A DNA stretch of 64,000 bases from Verrucolacustris abundans (GCA_965194535.1 OZ239145.1:1488001-1552000); one strand, 5' to 3'; positions 15,982 through 29,282 are shown, counted from the stretch's first letter. Numbers and translations: made by a program. The notes: a model not told the origin generated them from the letters alone.

Positions 15982-17520
15982 TTAGGAGGAAGGCTGACTC
16001 GCAACAAAGTCACTCAAGGCACTTTTCAGATCTGCCGCAATGGCATCGTCCACTGCCTTTTTCTGCCGAATCGCCGAGAGGATATTATCCTTACGGGTTG
16101 TCAGATATTCAGTCAGACGAGTCTGGAATGCTTTCACTTTGTCCACAGGCACAGAGTCAAAGTATCCATTCTGAATCGTCCAAAGAATTGCCACCTGCAC
16201 TTCAACCAGCAGAGGTTGATACTGAGTCTGTTTAAACACCTCAACAATTCGGGCACCTCGATCCAATTTCGCCTTGGTCGCGGCATCCAGATCACTCGAG
16301 AACTGGGCAAACGCGGCCAATTCGCGGAACTGAGCTAGTTCCAGTTTGATCTTCCCCGCTACCTGCTTGATGGCCTTGATCTGCGCAGCCGATCCCACCC
16401 GGGAAACCGAAAGACCCACGCTGATCGCAGGACGTACGCCTTGATAGAACAGATCCGTCTCCAGATAAATCTGCCCGTCCGTGATCGAGATAACGTTCGT
16501 CGGGATGTAGGCCGATACGTCTCCCGCCTGCGTCTCGATGATCGGCAATGCAGTCAACGAGCCCGCCCCTGCTTTCTCGCTCAACCGAGCGCTCCGCTCG
16601 AGCAACCTCGAGTGAAGATAAAACACGTCTCCAGGATACGCCTCGCGACCCGAAGGGCGGCGCAAGACGAGCGAGACCTGACGATACGCGACCGCATGCT
16701 TCGACAAATCGTCAAATATAATCAAGGCATCCATTCCATTATCCATAAACCACTCCCCCATCGCACATCCGGCAAAGGGAGCTAAGTACTGGGAGGTCGC
16801 CGAATCAGAAGCATTCGCTGCAACCACAATGGTGTACTGCAAAGCGCCTGTTTCCTCAAGAACGGCCAGAGTCCGGGCCAAACTCGAATTTTTCTGACCT
16901 ACTGCCACGTAGATCGAGTAAACTGGACGGAAACTTTTATCCCCTAACTTTTCTGCCAACTGGTTGATGCGGGCCTGATTGATAATCGTATCAATGGCAA
17001 CCGTGGTCTTTCCGGTCGAACGATCCCCGATGATCAACTCCCGTTGCCCTCTTCCAATCGGGATCATCGCATCAATCGCGAGAATCCCGGTCTGAAGCGG
17101 TTGGTTGACTGACTGCCGCTTAATGATTCCAGGTGCAATTTTTTCAACAGGATACGACTCTTTGGAGGCAATGGGCCCCTTGCCATCCAGCGGCTCTCCC
17201 AAAGCATCCACCACTCGCCCCAATAAACCTTTTCCTACGGGAACCTGCAGAAGTTTTCCCGTCGCCTTGACCTCATCTCCTTCTTTCAGTTGGGTGAAAT
17301 CACCAATGATGATTGCGCCAACTTCCGTCTCTTCAAGATTGAGAGCCAATCCGGTCACCCCACCTGGAAACTCGATCATTTCATTCAAGGCCACCCCCGA
17401 AAGGCCTTCGATCTTCGCGACTCCGTCCCCGATTTCACGGATCCGCCCGGTATGTTTCTTGGTCACTTCCGATTTCAGTTTCCCGATCTCGGCTTCGATT
17501 TCTGCAACGATTCCACTCAT
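15982..17520 (-). CDS. atpA: F1Fo ATP synthase alpha subunit
   Basis: Non-catalytic nucleotide-binding subunit of F1, 512 residues. Walker A G-D-R-S-T-G-K-T, DDLSKHAVAYRQ and R-R-P-P/S-G-R-E-A-Y-P-G-D are present, with SVGLSVSRVGSAAQ holding the arginine finger (S-R-V-G-S). ATG at 17520 is favoured: AAGGAG lies about 7 bases upstream and the N-terminus then matches the family; an open frame back to 17607 overlaps atpH. Confidence 0.98.
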   Translation of the reverse strand: MSGIVAEIEAEIGKLKSEVTKKHTGRIREIGDGVAKIEGLSGVALNEMIEFPGGVTGLALNLEETEVGAIIIGDFTQLKEGDEVKATGKLLQVPVGKGLLGRVVDALGEPLDGKGPIASKESYPVEKIAPGIIKRQSVNQPLQTGILAIDAMIPIGRGQRELIIGDRSTGKTTVAIDTIINQARINQLAEKLGDKSFRPVYSIYVAVGQKNSSLARTLAVLEETGALQYTIVVAANASDSATSQYLAPFAGCAMGEWFMDNGMDALIIFDDLSKHAVAYRQVSLVLRRPSGREAYPGDVFYLHSRLLERSARLSEKAGAGSLTALPIIETQAGDVSAYIPTNVISITDGQIYLETDLFYQGVRPAISVGLSVSRVGSAAQIKAIKQVAGKIKLELAQFRELAAFAQFSSDLDAATKAKLDRGARIVEVFKQTQYQPLLVEVQVAILWTIQNGYFDSVPVDKVKAFQTRLTEYLTTRKDNILSAIRQKKAVDDAIAADLKSALSDFVASQPSS

Positions 17521-17548
17521 GTTCTGGCTCCTTACTTTCTGGCAGGAT

Positions 17549-17938
17549 TTAGGCCGACCGGGCGAGCGCCTCAAGGCGCCCACGGATGGTCGCGTCCCAG
17601 ACATCACTGCCCACGCGAATTCTCAAACCGCCTAGCACCTCTGGCCGAACGTCGGCCTGCTGTGCCAGTGCTTTTCCAAAATGCTTCTCGAGGACGGCAA
17701 AAACCGCCTTCCCTCCATCCTCCAACTTCGTGGCTGAAACCACTTCGTGGGTTGCTCGTCCCACTTCCAAACGAACCAACTGGCCCAACCGCCCCAGGAC
17801 CTGCAAATATCCACGGGGACGCTGCTTAGAGATCATTCCGATCACCTTCCGGAGACGGTCCTCATCCAAACCTTTTTCCGAACGGCAGATCCGGAACAGG
17901 GTCTTGGCTTCAGCTCGGGCTGCTCGATTGATCTTCAT
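17549..17938 (-). CDS. atpH: F1Fo ATP synthase delta subunit (OSCP), short
   Basis: Peripheral-stalk connector between F1 and subunit b. At 129 residues it is shorter than the common ~175-residue delta. The end has the family's late motif G-G-L-R-I-R-V-G-S-D-V-W-D-A-T-I (usual: GG..I..G..v.DgSvr..L). The N-terminal helical domain appears reduced. Position between atpF and atpA supports the call. Confidence 0.85.
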   Translation of the reverse strand: MKINRAARAEAKTLFRICRSEKGLDEDRLRKVIGMISKQRPRGYLQVLGRLGQLVRLEVGRATHEVVSATKLEDGGKAVFAVLEKHFGKALAQQADVRPEVLGGLRIRVGSDVWDATIRGRLEALARSA

Positions 17939-17963
17939 CAGGAGAGGATGGGCTGGATGGAAT

Positions 17964-18491
17964 TCATCCCGCCACTTGGGTCACCGCTTCCTTCCGCAGA
18001 CGTTCTTCGTCCTGCGGGGTCAGCACACGACCCACCAATTTTTCCGCGGTTCGGGCCACCAGTCGCCCGAGCTCTTTTCGCATCTCGGCTTCCAGTTGGG
18101 CCCGATCCCGATCCATAGTTTCCTGGGCTTTTTTCACCAGCGTTTCCGCTTGGGCGTGAGCTTCGGCCAACCGCTTGGCTCCCTGCGTGTCCGCCGCCGC
18201 ACGAGCTTCCGCCACCATTTTCTCAGCACGCGACTCGGCATCCCGCAGGATTTTTCGCCTCTGATCTTCCGCTTCGGCCAGACTCTGACGCCCTTTTTCG
18301 GCGCCCGCCAAGCCCTCTTCAATCAATCGCTTGCGCTCCGCCAACATGTTGAGCACGGGGCGGTAGGCAAAACGCCACAGAATCGCCAAAACGATAAGGA
18401 AGTTGATCGTTTGGGCAGTGAATTTCGCCCAATCGATCCCCAACTGCTCGGCGAGCTGGTGACCGGTTTCGACAAGGGAACTAGCCAGCAT
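17964..18491 (-). CDS. atpF: F1Fo ATP synthase subunit b
   Basis: Peripheral stalk, 175 residues: one N-terminal TM (TINFLIVLAILWRFAYRPV) followed by a long charged helix rich in E, A, K, R forming the dimeric coiled coil, with L-A-E-A-E-x-Q-R-R-K-I-L. Only one b gene is present, so the stator is b2, not b/b'. Confidence 0.95.
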   Translation of the reverse strand: MLASSLVETGHQLAEQLGIDWAKFTAQTINFLIVLAILWRFAYRPVLNMLAERKRLIEEGLAGAEKGRQSLAEAEDQRRKILRDAESRAEKMVAEARAAADTQGAKRLAEAHAQAETLVKKAQETMDRDRAQLEAEMRKELGRLVARTAEKLVGRVLTPQDEERLRKEAVTQVAG

Positions 18492-18512
18492 GGCGGTTCT
18501 CCCGGTTCCGGG

Positions 18513-18737
18513 TTATTTGTTGACGACGAAATAGACGAGAATCGCGAGACCCTCGGCAAACGCCATCCCCAGTAGACTGATGATTAATACGGGATTGAAA
18601 GCCCCGGGATTGCGACCGACGGCTTCCGCCGCACGCCCGCCGATGAGTCCAATGCCCAGCGCTGCGAAAGCGCCAACCAAAGCGACTGCTAATTGCATTC
18701 CGTTCAAGGTAATCTGTCCTGCTTCTGCCAGCATCAT
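18513..18737 (-). CDS. atpE: F1Fo ATP synthase subunit c (proteolipid)
   Basis: Two-helix hairpin forming the rotor ring, 74 residues. The polar loop is A-A-E-A-V-G-R-N-P, and the ion-binding carboxylate is Glu62 in L-G-M-A-F-A-E-G-L-A-I. The residue after Glu is Gly and the Gln typical of Na+ rings is absent in helix 1, so proton coupling is predicted. Confidence 0.96.
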   Translation of the reverse strand: MMLAEAGQITLNGMQLAVALVGAFAALGIGLIGGRAAEAVGRNPGAFNPVLIISLLGMAFAEGLAILVYFVVNK

Positions 18738-18822
18738 AGTTGTTTCCCTTTCTTCCTGAACTCCCGATTCCCGCTTCCCCGACCCACACAGGCCGTTAGG
18801 GGCGAAATTCTAAGGAATCCTT

Positions 18823-19665
18823 CTAGTGCCCGCCCTCCTCTTCGGAATGCGAACAAAGCGTGGCCGTGAAGGCCACACAAAGCATGGTGAACACGATTGC
18901 CTGCACAAGACAGACAATCAGCTCCAGAAAATAAAACGGTACCGCGGCCAGCCCAAAAGGCAGCATCTTCAGCATCTGGGTCAGGACGCTTTCCCCCCCA
19001 TAAATGTTTCCAAAAAGCCGCATCGAAAGGGAGACCGGCCGAATAAGAATTGAAATCACCTCGACCAAACCGACGACAAAAAAGATGACAGCCATGGGCA
19101 ACAAAAGAAATCCCCCCATTTTTCCTTTCACCCCGAAGATATGTTTGATCAGCCCAATCGGACCATTGTACCAAATCGCCCAAAGCGTGCTCATGACAAA
19201 GTAAATGACGGCCATGGCGATGGTCAGGTTCACATCGGCTGTGGGGGGGCGGAGAAAAGGGCGCTCCACATGATCCACTGCAAATGGCAAGCCCCCTTCG
19301 ACTGCATGTCCGTAACCGAAACTTCCCACGCCGGGCAGAAGATCCACCAGATTGGAAATCGCGATGAAGATAAAATAGGTCGCGATAAGGGGAAAGGCCC
19401 AGCGAACAACCTTTGGTTCCAATAATCCAGCAATCATCCCCTGAACAGAATCGACAACTGCTTCAACAAAGTTTTGCGCTCCCGACGGGATCAGTTCCAT
19501 TTTGCGAGTTCCCATGGTGACGACGAGCAGGATGCCCAGCGCTACCCCCCAAAGAGCCAACATGCTGCTTGTCACCGGAAGCGGGCCGATCTGAAAAAAG
19601 GTAGTTGCCGCAGCAGGAACGGCTGGACCGGCAGCAGCAGAGGCAAAAGGGATAATCCAGTACAT
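18823..19665 (-). CDS. atpB: F1Fo ATP synthase subunit a
   Basis: Stator channel subunit, 280 residues, about six TM helices. Conserved helices include the S-L-S-M-R-L-F-G-N-I-Y-G-G segment with the essential Arg, and the C-terminal L-I-V-C-L-V-Q-A-I-V-F-T-M-L helix with the conserved Gln. First gene of the operon, just downstream of the rRNA terminator; 85 bases separate it from atpE. No atpI-like gene precedes it in the 160 bases available. Confidence 0.96.
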   Translation of the reverse strand: MYWIIPFASAAAGPAVPAAATTFFQIGPLPVTSSMLALWGVALGILLVVTMGTRKMELIPSGAQNFVEAVVDSVQGMIAGLLEPKVVRWAFPLIATYFIFIAISNLVDLLPGVGSFGYGHAVEGGLPFAVDHVERPFLRPPTADVNLTIAMAVIYFVMSTLWAIWYNGPIGLIKHIFGVKGKMGGFLLLPMAVIFFVVGLVEVISILIRPVSLSMRLFGNIYGGESVLTQMLKMLPFGLAAVPFYFLELIVCLVQAIVFTMLCVAFTATLCSHSEEEGGH

Positions 19666-19820
19666 TGTAAGCCCTCAAATAGAGCCAAATTCACCCCTCC
19701 TGCCAAGCCCATCCAACCCCTCGGACTCATTAGTCATCAATAACCGCTGCCCTTAAGTTTTTCTAATAGGACATTCACTGTCTTCCAAGGGGTATATTTC
19801 TGAAGAAAGCTTCGGGGGAA

Positions 19821-19860
19821 AAGAAAACCGCCCCGTGACTATATAAGCCACGGGGCGGTT
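19821..19860 (-). terminator. Intrinsic terminator of the rRNA operon
   Basis: A perfect 12-bp stem (AACCGCCCCGTG and its complement) with an 11-base loop lies five bases after the 5S 3' end on the minus strand and runs into a T-rich stretch (TTTTCTTTTC). It separates rrn from the co-directional atp operon. Confidence 0.88.
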
Positions 19861-19865
19861 AAACT

Positions 19866-19978
19866 CTGGCGACGACCTACTCTCGCGTGCCCTATAGACG
19901 CACTACCATCGGCGATGTCGCGTTTCACTTCCGGGTTCGATATGGGACCGGGTGGGACCACGACTCTAAGGCCACCAG
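19866..19978 (-). rRNA. rrf: 5S ribosomal RNA
   Basis: Minus strand carries CCCGGAAGTGAAACGC and GGTAGTGCG-type 5S landmarks and ends with GAGAGTAGGTCGTCGCCAG. The terminal helix CTGGTG/CGCCAG closes with one G-U pair, setting ends at about 19978 and 19866 (113 nt). It follows 23S by roughly 245 bases. Confidence 0.93.
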
Positions 19979-20224
19979 ACCACTGTTCCACTCAGGGAAA
20001 TCCCCCTACTGGAAAAGGCCGTCTGTCGGCTTTCGTCACTTTCGTTTTCAAAGAATTCCCAATGGGATTCCCTGATAACTGCGCAAAATAGAATCAACTT
20101 CTGCCGAGACGCTTGAAATAAATCAGCGACTCATTGCGAATCAAAAATACTCAGTGAATTGTCCGCCGGCGACCCGCTTCCCGGAGGAAGCGGACCGCAT
20201 CGCGGAAAATCCTGAGATCAAGCC

Positions 20225-23110
<2,886 letters not shown>

Positions 23111-23332
23111 TCTAATTCTTCAATAGAATCTCGCCTCGACTTGAAGTTGTTTTACCCGAATTTTGTCCGTTGCCCCGTGCGGTTCCCCGCCCGAGACACG
23201 GAAAGACTCGTGTGTAAAAACTATCTATTCTGCGCAGTTGTCAAAGAACCCCTAGCCAGCTTGCGCCAGCTAAGGAAATTTTTCGTTTCCCTCACTCCCT
23301 CTCCCGACGTCCCCTCCACCCATCCTGCCTCG

Positions 23333-23406
23333 TGGGCCTGACTGGGCTCGAACCAGTGACCCTGCGCTTATCAAGCGCATGCTCTAACCAACTGAGCTAC
23401 AGGCCC
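23333..23406 (-). tRNA. tRNA-Ile (GAT anticodon)
   Basis: Acceptor GGGCCTG pairs with CAGGCCC; anticodon stem GCGCT/AGCGC with loop TGATA context gives GAT. T-arm GGTTCGAGCC. 74 nt without encoded CCA. Lies between tRNA-Ala and 23S in the rRNA spacer. Confidence 0.96.
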
Positions 23407-23434
23407 CAGCCAAATTGTATCCCGCCATCCTCAC

Positions 23435-23507
23435 TGGAGGCATGGGGATTCGAACCCCAGACCTATAGCTTGCAAAGCTACCGCTCTACCAACTGAGCTA
23501 TGCCCCC
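23435..23507 (-). tRNA. tRNA-Ala (TGC anticodon)
   Basis: Acceptor GGGGGCA pairs with TGCCTCC (one G-U), anticodon loop TTTGCAA gives TGC, T-arm GGTTCGAATCC. 73 nt. In transcription order it comes before tRNA-Ile. Confidence 0.96.
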
Positions 23508-23658
23508 AAAGCCATCAGGTCCACAGGATCGGACGCCAAAAAAGTTTGTTCGGAAGACTGAATTGTGCGGGCCACTCAGGCGTGGCCGCATTGGGTTTCC
23601 CCAACGTGGTCTTAAAATCCCATCGTTCGTTTTACCGAACGTGCAGGGATCGACCTAT

Positions 23659-23708
23659 CTCGACTCAATCCAGTCAGGAGACGAATCTCCCGACAGGAAT
23701 GAGTCGAG
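23659..23708. repeat. Strong hairpin in the 16S-tRNA spacer
   Basis: Outer 9-bp perfect arms CTCGACTCA (23659-23667) and TGAGTCGAG (23700-23708), and an inner GGAGA/TCTCC stem closed by a CGAA loop. It begins 14 bases after the 16S 3' end. Likely part of pre-rRNA folding or a nuclease processing site. Confidence 0.55.
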
Positions 23709-23721
23709 GTAAAATACTCCT

Positions 23722-25250
<1,529 letters not shown>

Positions 25251-25305
25251 GAGAATAGGAGCCGATCTCCCCAGGTTACCCCGAGAGAAACCAGCCTTAA
25301 ATTCT

Positions 25306-25324
25306 GGCCAATATATTATTGGCC
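25306..25324. repeat. Perfect inverted repeat in the 16S leader
   Basis: GGCCAATA, 3-base loop, TATTGGCC, about 56 bases upstream of the mature 16S 5' end. Could be a leader hairpin used in processing. Confidence 0.4.
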
Positions 25325-25451
25325 GACAAAATGTTTGGTCACCACCTCCGCCCTGAGCTTGCACCCAGACCGGCATCCTCGCCTCAGGCTGTCAACCCGA
25401 TCGAGAACGGTAACCCGCACAATTCAATCTTCCTTCGAACTTCTGCTGTCG

Positions 25452-25480
25452 ATTGTATCCCCTTGTCCGTATCCAGACAA
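25452..25480 (-). promoter_or_regulatory. rRNA promoter candidate, proximal
   Basis: Minus strand TTGTCT (25480-25475), 17-base spacer, TACAAT (25457-25452). The -10 is a 5/6 match. About 200 bases upstream of the 16S 5' end. Confidence 0.6.
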
Positions 25481-25556
25481 AAGAACACCCCGTTGTAAAA
25501 GAACTGATTTCCCCGCAGATCCGAAAAAATTCGAAACTGAAATTAAGGGGATGGAA

Positions 25557-25584
25557 AAGATACGCCTTCCACAGGTTAGGTCAA
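25557..25584 (-). promoter_or_regulatory. rRNA promoter candidate, distal
   Basis: Minus strand TTGACC (25584-25579), 16-base spacer, TATCTT (25562-25557), with an A/T-rich run upstream (25585-25605) that could act as an UP element. The 25251-25636 gap otherwise holds the leader and the 5' flank of the divergent copper ATPase; no other gene was seen. Confidence 0.5.
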
Positions 25585-25636
25585 ATGTTTTTTTATATAT
25601 TTTTTTCATAACCCATTCATCTTATCCATATTCCCA

Positions 25637-27631
25637 ATGAACCACTCCAACGGCCAAACAATACCCTCAAACAGCCACTACTCTTGCCACTCAACCCCTA
25701 CCCTCCCCCCACCCAACGGAAAATTAGCCCTTCTCTCTCTCCTTCTCTCTATCCCGCTTCACTTCATATCTTCAGGCCACATATATATTCCATATAAATC
25801 TATCGTAGAGGTACTTATGTCATCAATAGTCGTTTTCTGGATTGGCTTTCCCCTTATCAAATCCTTTGTGAAAAGCGTGCAAACCATTAATCCAAATATG
25901 TTTACACTACTAGGATCAGGCACACTAACTGCATATTTTTACAGCATTTTTGTACTAATAAATAATAATCAACAATATACACCACTTTTTTTCGATGCTT
26001 CCGCCGCAATCACCACCCTCGTTCTCGCAGGTCAATGGATCGAACAATGCTCCGAATCTAAACTCGCCCAATCTTTGAAAAATCTCCTCACCCTTACCCC
26101 ACCAACCGCTCGATTCATCTCTCAAGGCTCCGAAAAAATTATCCCATGGTCCGAAATTCAAGCCGGGTACCACCTCATCGTCCTCCCAGGAGAAACCATT
26201 CCCACCGATGGAAAAATTCTCGAAGGCCACGCCTCCGTAGAGGAATCCATCCTCACTGGTGAACCCTTGCCCATTGAAAAATTTGTCGGCGACTCCGTCC
26301 TCGGCGGAACTCTGGTCTCCGGAGGTCGACTCCTCATCCTCGCCGAAAAAGCAGGCAACGACTCCCTCGTGGCTCGCCTCGCCCGACTCGTCGAAGAAGC
26401 TCGCGAAAATCCCCCACCCTTCCAACGCCTCGCCGACAAAATCGCGGGCATCTTCACTCCCCTCGTCCTCCTTCTCGCCATTGCCACCGCCGTCGGATGG
26501 ATCCTCGCCGGAGAAACGACCGCTACCGCAATCAATCGGGCCGTTGCCGTCCTCATCGCCGCCTGCCCCTGCGCACTCGGCCTCGCCGCCCCCGTCGCCA
26601 CCGCATGCGGACTATCCCGCGCCGCACGCCTTGGCGTCCTCATCCGAGACCCCTCCTCTCTCGAAAAACTCTCCAAGGTCAAACTCCTCGTCGTCGACAA
26701 AACCGGAACCCTCACCGAGGGCAACCCCGCAGTCACCCATATCACCACCGCCGAAGGAATTTCCGAAACGTTAGCGCTTACCCTCGGCGCCTCCCTCGCC
26801 ACCTCCAGCCTTCATCCTTTATCCAAAGCCCTCGTCAAAGCCGCCCAGACAAAGAATCTCTCTTTAGAAAAAGTTTCCGACATTCAAGACACCCCAGGCC
26901 AAGGCATCGCAGGCATAACCAAAAACCAAGAACTTCTCCTCGGACAGCTCTCCTTTCTCGAACAGAAAAAAGTGAATATTTCCCAAACCCTTCGTACTAC
27001 AAATTCCGGCATAGCTGGTCCTGCCGTTTGGTTAGCCGATGGAAACCGCTGCCTCGCACGTTTTGATATGACCGATCCAATACGGTTCACCACCCCTGCA
27101 GCAATCCAATCCCTGAAAAATCTCGGTATTGATATTGAACTTCTCACTGGCGACCAGCCCGGACCTGCTCGTGCCGTCGCCTCACAACTCGGGATCACCC
27201 GAGTTCAAGCAGGCGTCAAACCCGACGGCAAAGCCGCCCGCGTCTCGGCCTTGATCGGAACTGTTCCCGGTCTTGTTGCCATGGCAGGCGACGGCACGAA
27301 CGACGCTCCCGCCCTCGCGTCCGCTGATCTGGGGATTTCACTCGGAAGCGGAACTGATGCCGCCAAGGAAGCCGCCGCAGTCGTGGTGTTGAAAGGCGAC
27401 ATCGCTGGCGTCGCCCGCGCGTTTCTCATGGGACGCGCAACCGTCCGGGTAATCCGTCAGAATCTTTTCCTAGCTTTCGCCTACAACGCTCTGGCTCTTC
27501 CCGCCGCAGCCGGCCTCTTCATCTCTTCCACCGGTTGGGCTCTCTCCCCCACCTGGGCCGCCACCTCAATGGGTCTCTCCAGCCTCCTCCTGACTGGAAA
27601 TGCGCTGAGACTTCTTCGTTTTAACCCTTAG
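25637..27631 (+). CDS. P1B-type heavy-metal ATPase, probable Cu+ exporter
   Basis: Membrane cation pump, 664 residues. Motifs: I-L-T-G-E-P-L-P-I-E-K (actuator, ~206-215), the transmembrane C-P-C at 310-312 in A-A-C-P-C-A-L-G-L-A, phosphorylation loop D-K-T-G-T-L-T (354-360), S-L-H-P-L-S-K (family HP motif), and G-D-G-T-N-D-A-P-A. CPC together with late-helix Y-N and M-x-x-S-S points to Cu+ (P1B-1). No CxxC HMA domain is present; instead the first 20 residues are rich in His and Ser. The first ~110 codons are A/T-rich compared with the strongly GC-rich remainder. Divergent from the rRNA operon. Confidence 0.92.
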   Translation: MNHSNGQTIPSNSHYSCHSTPTLPPPNGKLALLSLLLSIPLHFISSGHIYIPYKSIVEVLMSSIVVFWIGFPLIKSFVKSVQTINPNMFTLLGSGTLTAYFYSIFVLINNNQQYTPLFFDASAAITTLVLAGQWIEQCSESKLAQSLKNLLTLTPPTARFISQGSEKIIPWSEIQAGYHLIVLPGETIPTDGKILEGHASVEESILTGEPLPIEKFVGDSVLGGTLVSGGRLLILAEKAGNDSLVARLARLVEEARENPPPFQRLADKIAGIFTPLVLLLAIATAVGWILAGETTATAINRAVAVLIAACPCALGLAAPVATACGLSRAARLGVLIRDPSSLEKLSKVKLLVVDKTGTLTEGNPAVTHITTAEGISETLALTLGASLATSSLHPLSKALVKAAQTKNLSLEKVSDIQDTPGQGIAGITKNQELLLGQLSFLEQKKVNISQTLRTTNSGIAGPAVWLADGNRCLARFDMTDPIRFTTPAAIQSLKNLGIDIELLTGDQPGPARAVASQLGITRVQAGVKPDGKAARVSALIGTVPGLVAMAGDGTNDAPALASADLGISLGSGTDAAKEAAAVVVLKGDIAGVARAFLMGRATVRVIRQNLFLAFAYNALALPAAAGLFISSTGWALSPTWAATSMGLSSLLLTGNALRLLRFNP

Positions 27632-27689
27632 GCTCCTTCTCGCCTCCTTCCGATTTCCAAATCTAAACCTTCCGGCTAATGATCCGAAT

Positions 27690-27719
27690 TGTGACAAGGG
27701 TTGGATAGGGCTTAGACTG
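27690..27719 (+). promoter_or_regulatory. Promoter close to the ion-channel start codon
   Basis: TTGTGA (27690-27695), 18-base spacer, TAGACT (27714-27719), then 8 bases to ATG at 27728. The predicted transcript would have at most one or two untranslated bases. Confidence 0.5.
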
Positions 27720-27727
27720 ATCCCCTC

Positions 27728-28738
27728 ATGAAAAGATCTCTCCTCCCTCTTTTGTTCTCGGTAATTCTCTTCCTATCCGTCGGCGATTCGCAGGCCGAGT
27801 TCCTCCAAAAAGGATCGCTTCGGCCACAGGAACAACCTCCCGCCTCGGCTCAAATCGTAAAAATTGGATTCTACCCCGTCTCTGTTCATCAACTGAACAT
27901 CGCCGCCAACACCTACTACATCGATACCTACGTCTGGCTCCGCTGGAAGGGTGCCATCGACCCCACCAAGACAATCGAGTTCGTGAACATGGTGGAGGAT
28001 TGGAACCACGAGCAGTCTATTCTCTATACCAAACCCAAAACAGAAAAGGACGGAACAACCTATCAGATTATGCGGGTGGAGGGCCTTTTCGTACAACCCT
28101 TCTCCCTGGCGGACTACCCGCTGGACCATCAACGATTAAGCATCAAGGTGGAGGATCAGATACACGGCGCGGACAAGCTTGCCTACGAGTTTGACATGGA
28201 AAACAGCGGAGTCGGGGATCTAGTCAAGATCCCTGGCTGGAATCTGGATGGCTGGAGGGCCGAATCTCTGACTCACAACTATGAGACAGATTTCGGTGAT
28301 GATGCAATGGCGCGGGTATATTCCATGGCCAAGTTCAGCATCCAAATTTCTCGCCCGGAAAATTTCTTTCTCTGGAAACTTCTTCTACCCCTTTTCATGG
28401 TCATCATTGCGGCTAGTTCGGCACTCTGGATCCGCCCCCATCTTCTGGATGCCCGAGTCGCCCTACCAGCAGCGGCCCTGCTCTCGGCAATCTTCCTGCA
28501 AAAAAGCTATTCTGACTCCCTCCCAGACCTCGGATACCTCGTTCTGATGGACTGGATCTACCTCATTGCCTACCCGTTAATCATTCTCACCCTCATCCGA
28601 GTGATTTTGGCCTATTTCCGAGTCGAAAATGCGGACGCCGCTAAAATTCTAAAAATCCACAACACGGACATAAAATTGATGGTCTTTTTTCTGGCCAGCT
28701 TTGTCCTCGGTGTCGGCCTGATTGTCGCACTTCACTAA
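27728..28738 (+). CDS. Bacterial pentameric ligand-gated ion channel (Cys-loop receptor homologue)
   Basis: A 336-residue channel subunit. Signal peptide about 1-23 (cleavage near S-Q-A). Ligand-binding beta-sandwich about 40-210, with W-L-R-W-K and the Cys-loop equivalent Y-P-L-D-H-Q (130-135) lacking both cysteines, as in GLIC/ELIC. M1 about 213-234 with the conserved Pro, M2 about 241-266 (starts D-A-R-V-A-L, ends S-L-P), M3 about 270-297, M4 about 315-336; the M3-M4 loop is short. Aligning M2 to GLIC from memory at the terminal L-P puts an Asp at the -2' ring, suggesting cation selectivity. Ligand unknown. Monocistronic. Confidence 0.88.
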   Translation: MKRSLLPLLFSVILFLSVGDSQAEFLQKGSLRPQEQPPASAQIVKIGFYPVSVHQLNIAANTYYIDTYVWLRWKGAIDPTKTIEFVNMVEDWNHEQSILYTKPKTEKDGTTYQIMRVEGLFVQPFSLADYPLDHQRLSIKVEDQIHGADKLAYEFDMENSGVGDLVKIPGWNLDGWRAESLTHNYETDFGDDAMARVYSMAKFSIQISRPENFFLWKLLLPLFMVIIAASSALWIRPHLLDARVALPAAALLSAIFLQKSYSDSLPDLGYLVLMDWIYLIAYPLIILTLIRVILAYFRVENADAAKILKIHNTDIKLMVFFLASFVLGVGLIVALH

Positions 28739-28829
28739 TCCGCCTATTCCCTTCCACCGCCCGCAAATCATCCCACCACGCAAACGTAATAAAAAGATTT
28801 AGATTTGACCTAGAAAATCGAGCACCGAA

Positions 28830-29282
28830 TCAGTACGTCCAGCCAAACAACTTCCAACCATCATTTGGTCGGCTTGAGCCGTCGGGCGAATCCATCATAT
28901 TATTGCTGAAGGTCGGTGCCGTGCCCCTCTCCTGAATCACCTGCTGGTAAACGGGTTTGTTTGGACTGGCCGGGTTCACCGAGTCCCAACCTTTGTTTGC
29001 CATCACCACAAACATTCCCACGTCAGGACTGTTGTCTTCGGGTTGAATTCTGCTCCTCGCCTGTTCCTCCTCAGGATTCGCAACCGAACTCTCCACCTTC
29101 TCTTTGTCTTCCGATTTCGAGTTGTCAGCTCCACCTGATTTCACCGTCCGCGCACCTGCCAGAGGATTCTTCTTCGGAGGTACCGGCTTTACCGCACCGC
29201 CAGCCGTCGGGTCATTCGTCTGGGCATAGTTCACGCCGAATAAAGGCACACTCCAAACCAAAAATACCCAGATCCATCTCAT
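28830..29282 (-). CDS. Predicted secreted protein, function unknown
   Basis: 150 residues. A signal peptide (about 1-20, basic then W/F/L-rich, ending N-Y-A-Q) is followed by a long low-complexity, charged and Pro/Ser-rich stretch (about 22-85) and a C-terminal part with D-V-G-M-F-V-V-M-A-N-K-G-W. No family recognised. It diverges from ruvC. Codon usage resembles its neighbours, and the exported-protein architecture makes a real gene likely. Confidence 0.6.
   Translation of the reverse strand: MRWIWVFLVWSVPLFGVNYAQTNDPTAGGAVKPVPPKKNPLAGARTVKSGGADNSKSEDKEKVESSVANPEEEQARSRIQPEDNSPDVGMFVVMANKGWDSVNPASPNKPVYQQVIQERGTAPTFSNNMMDSPDGSSRPNDGWKLFGWTY

Noticed and set aside
18513..18737. Sodium-type ATP synthase
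   Set aside because: Residue after Glu62 is Gly and helix 1 lacks the Gln ligand.
19675..19737. 20-codon frame upstream of atpB (possible AtpI or leader peptide)
   Set aside because: No SD, no hydrophobic segment; AtpI would be far longer.
26259..27066. Long Ser/Pro- or Arg-rich frames inside the P1B ATPase gene
   Set aside because: Low-complexity shadows of the GC-rich codon pattern of the real gene.
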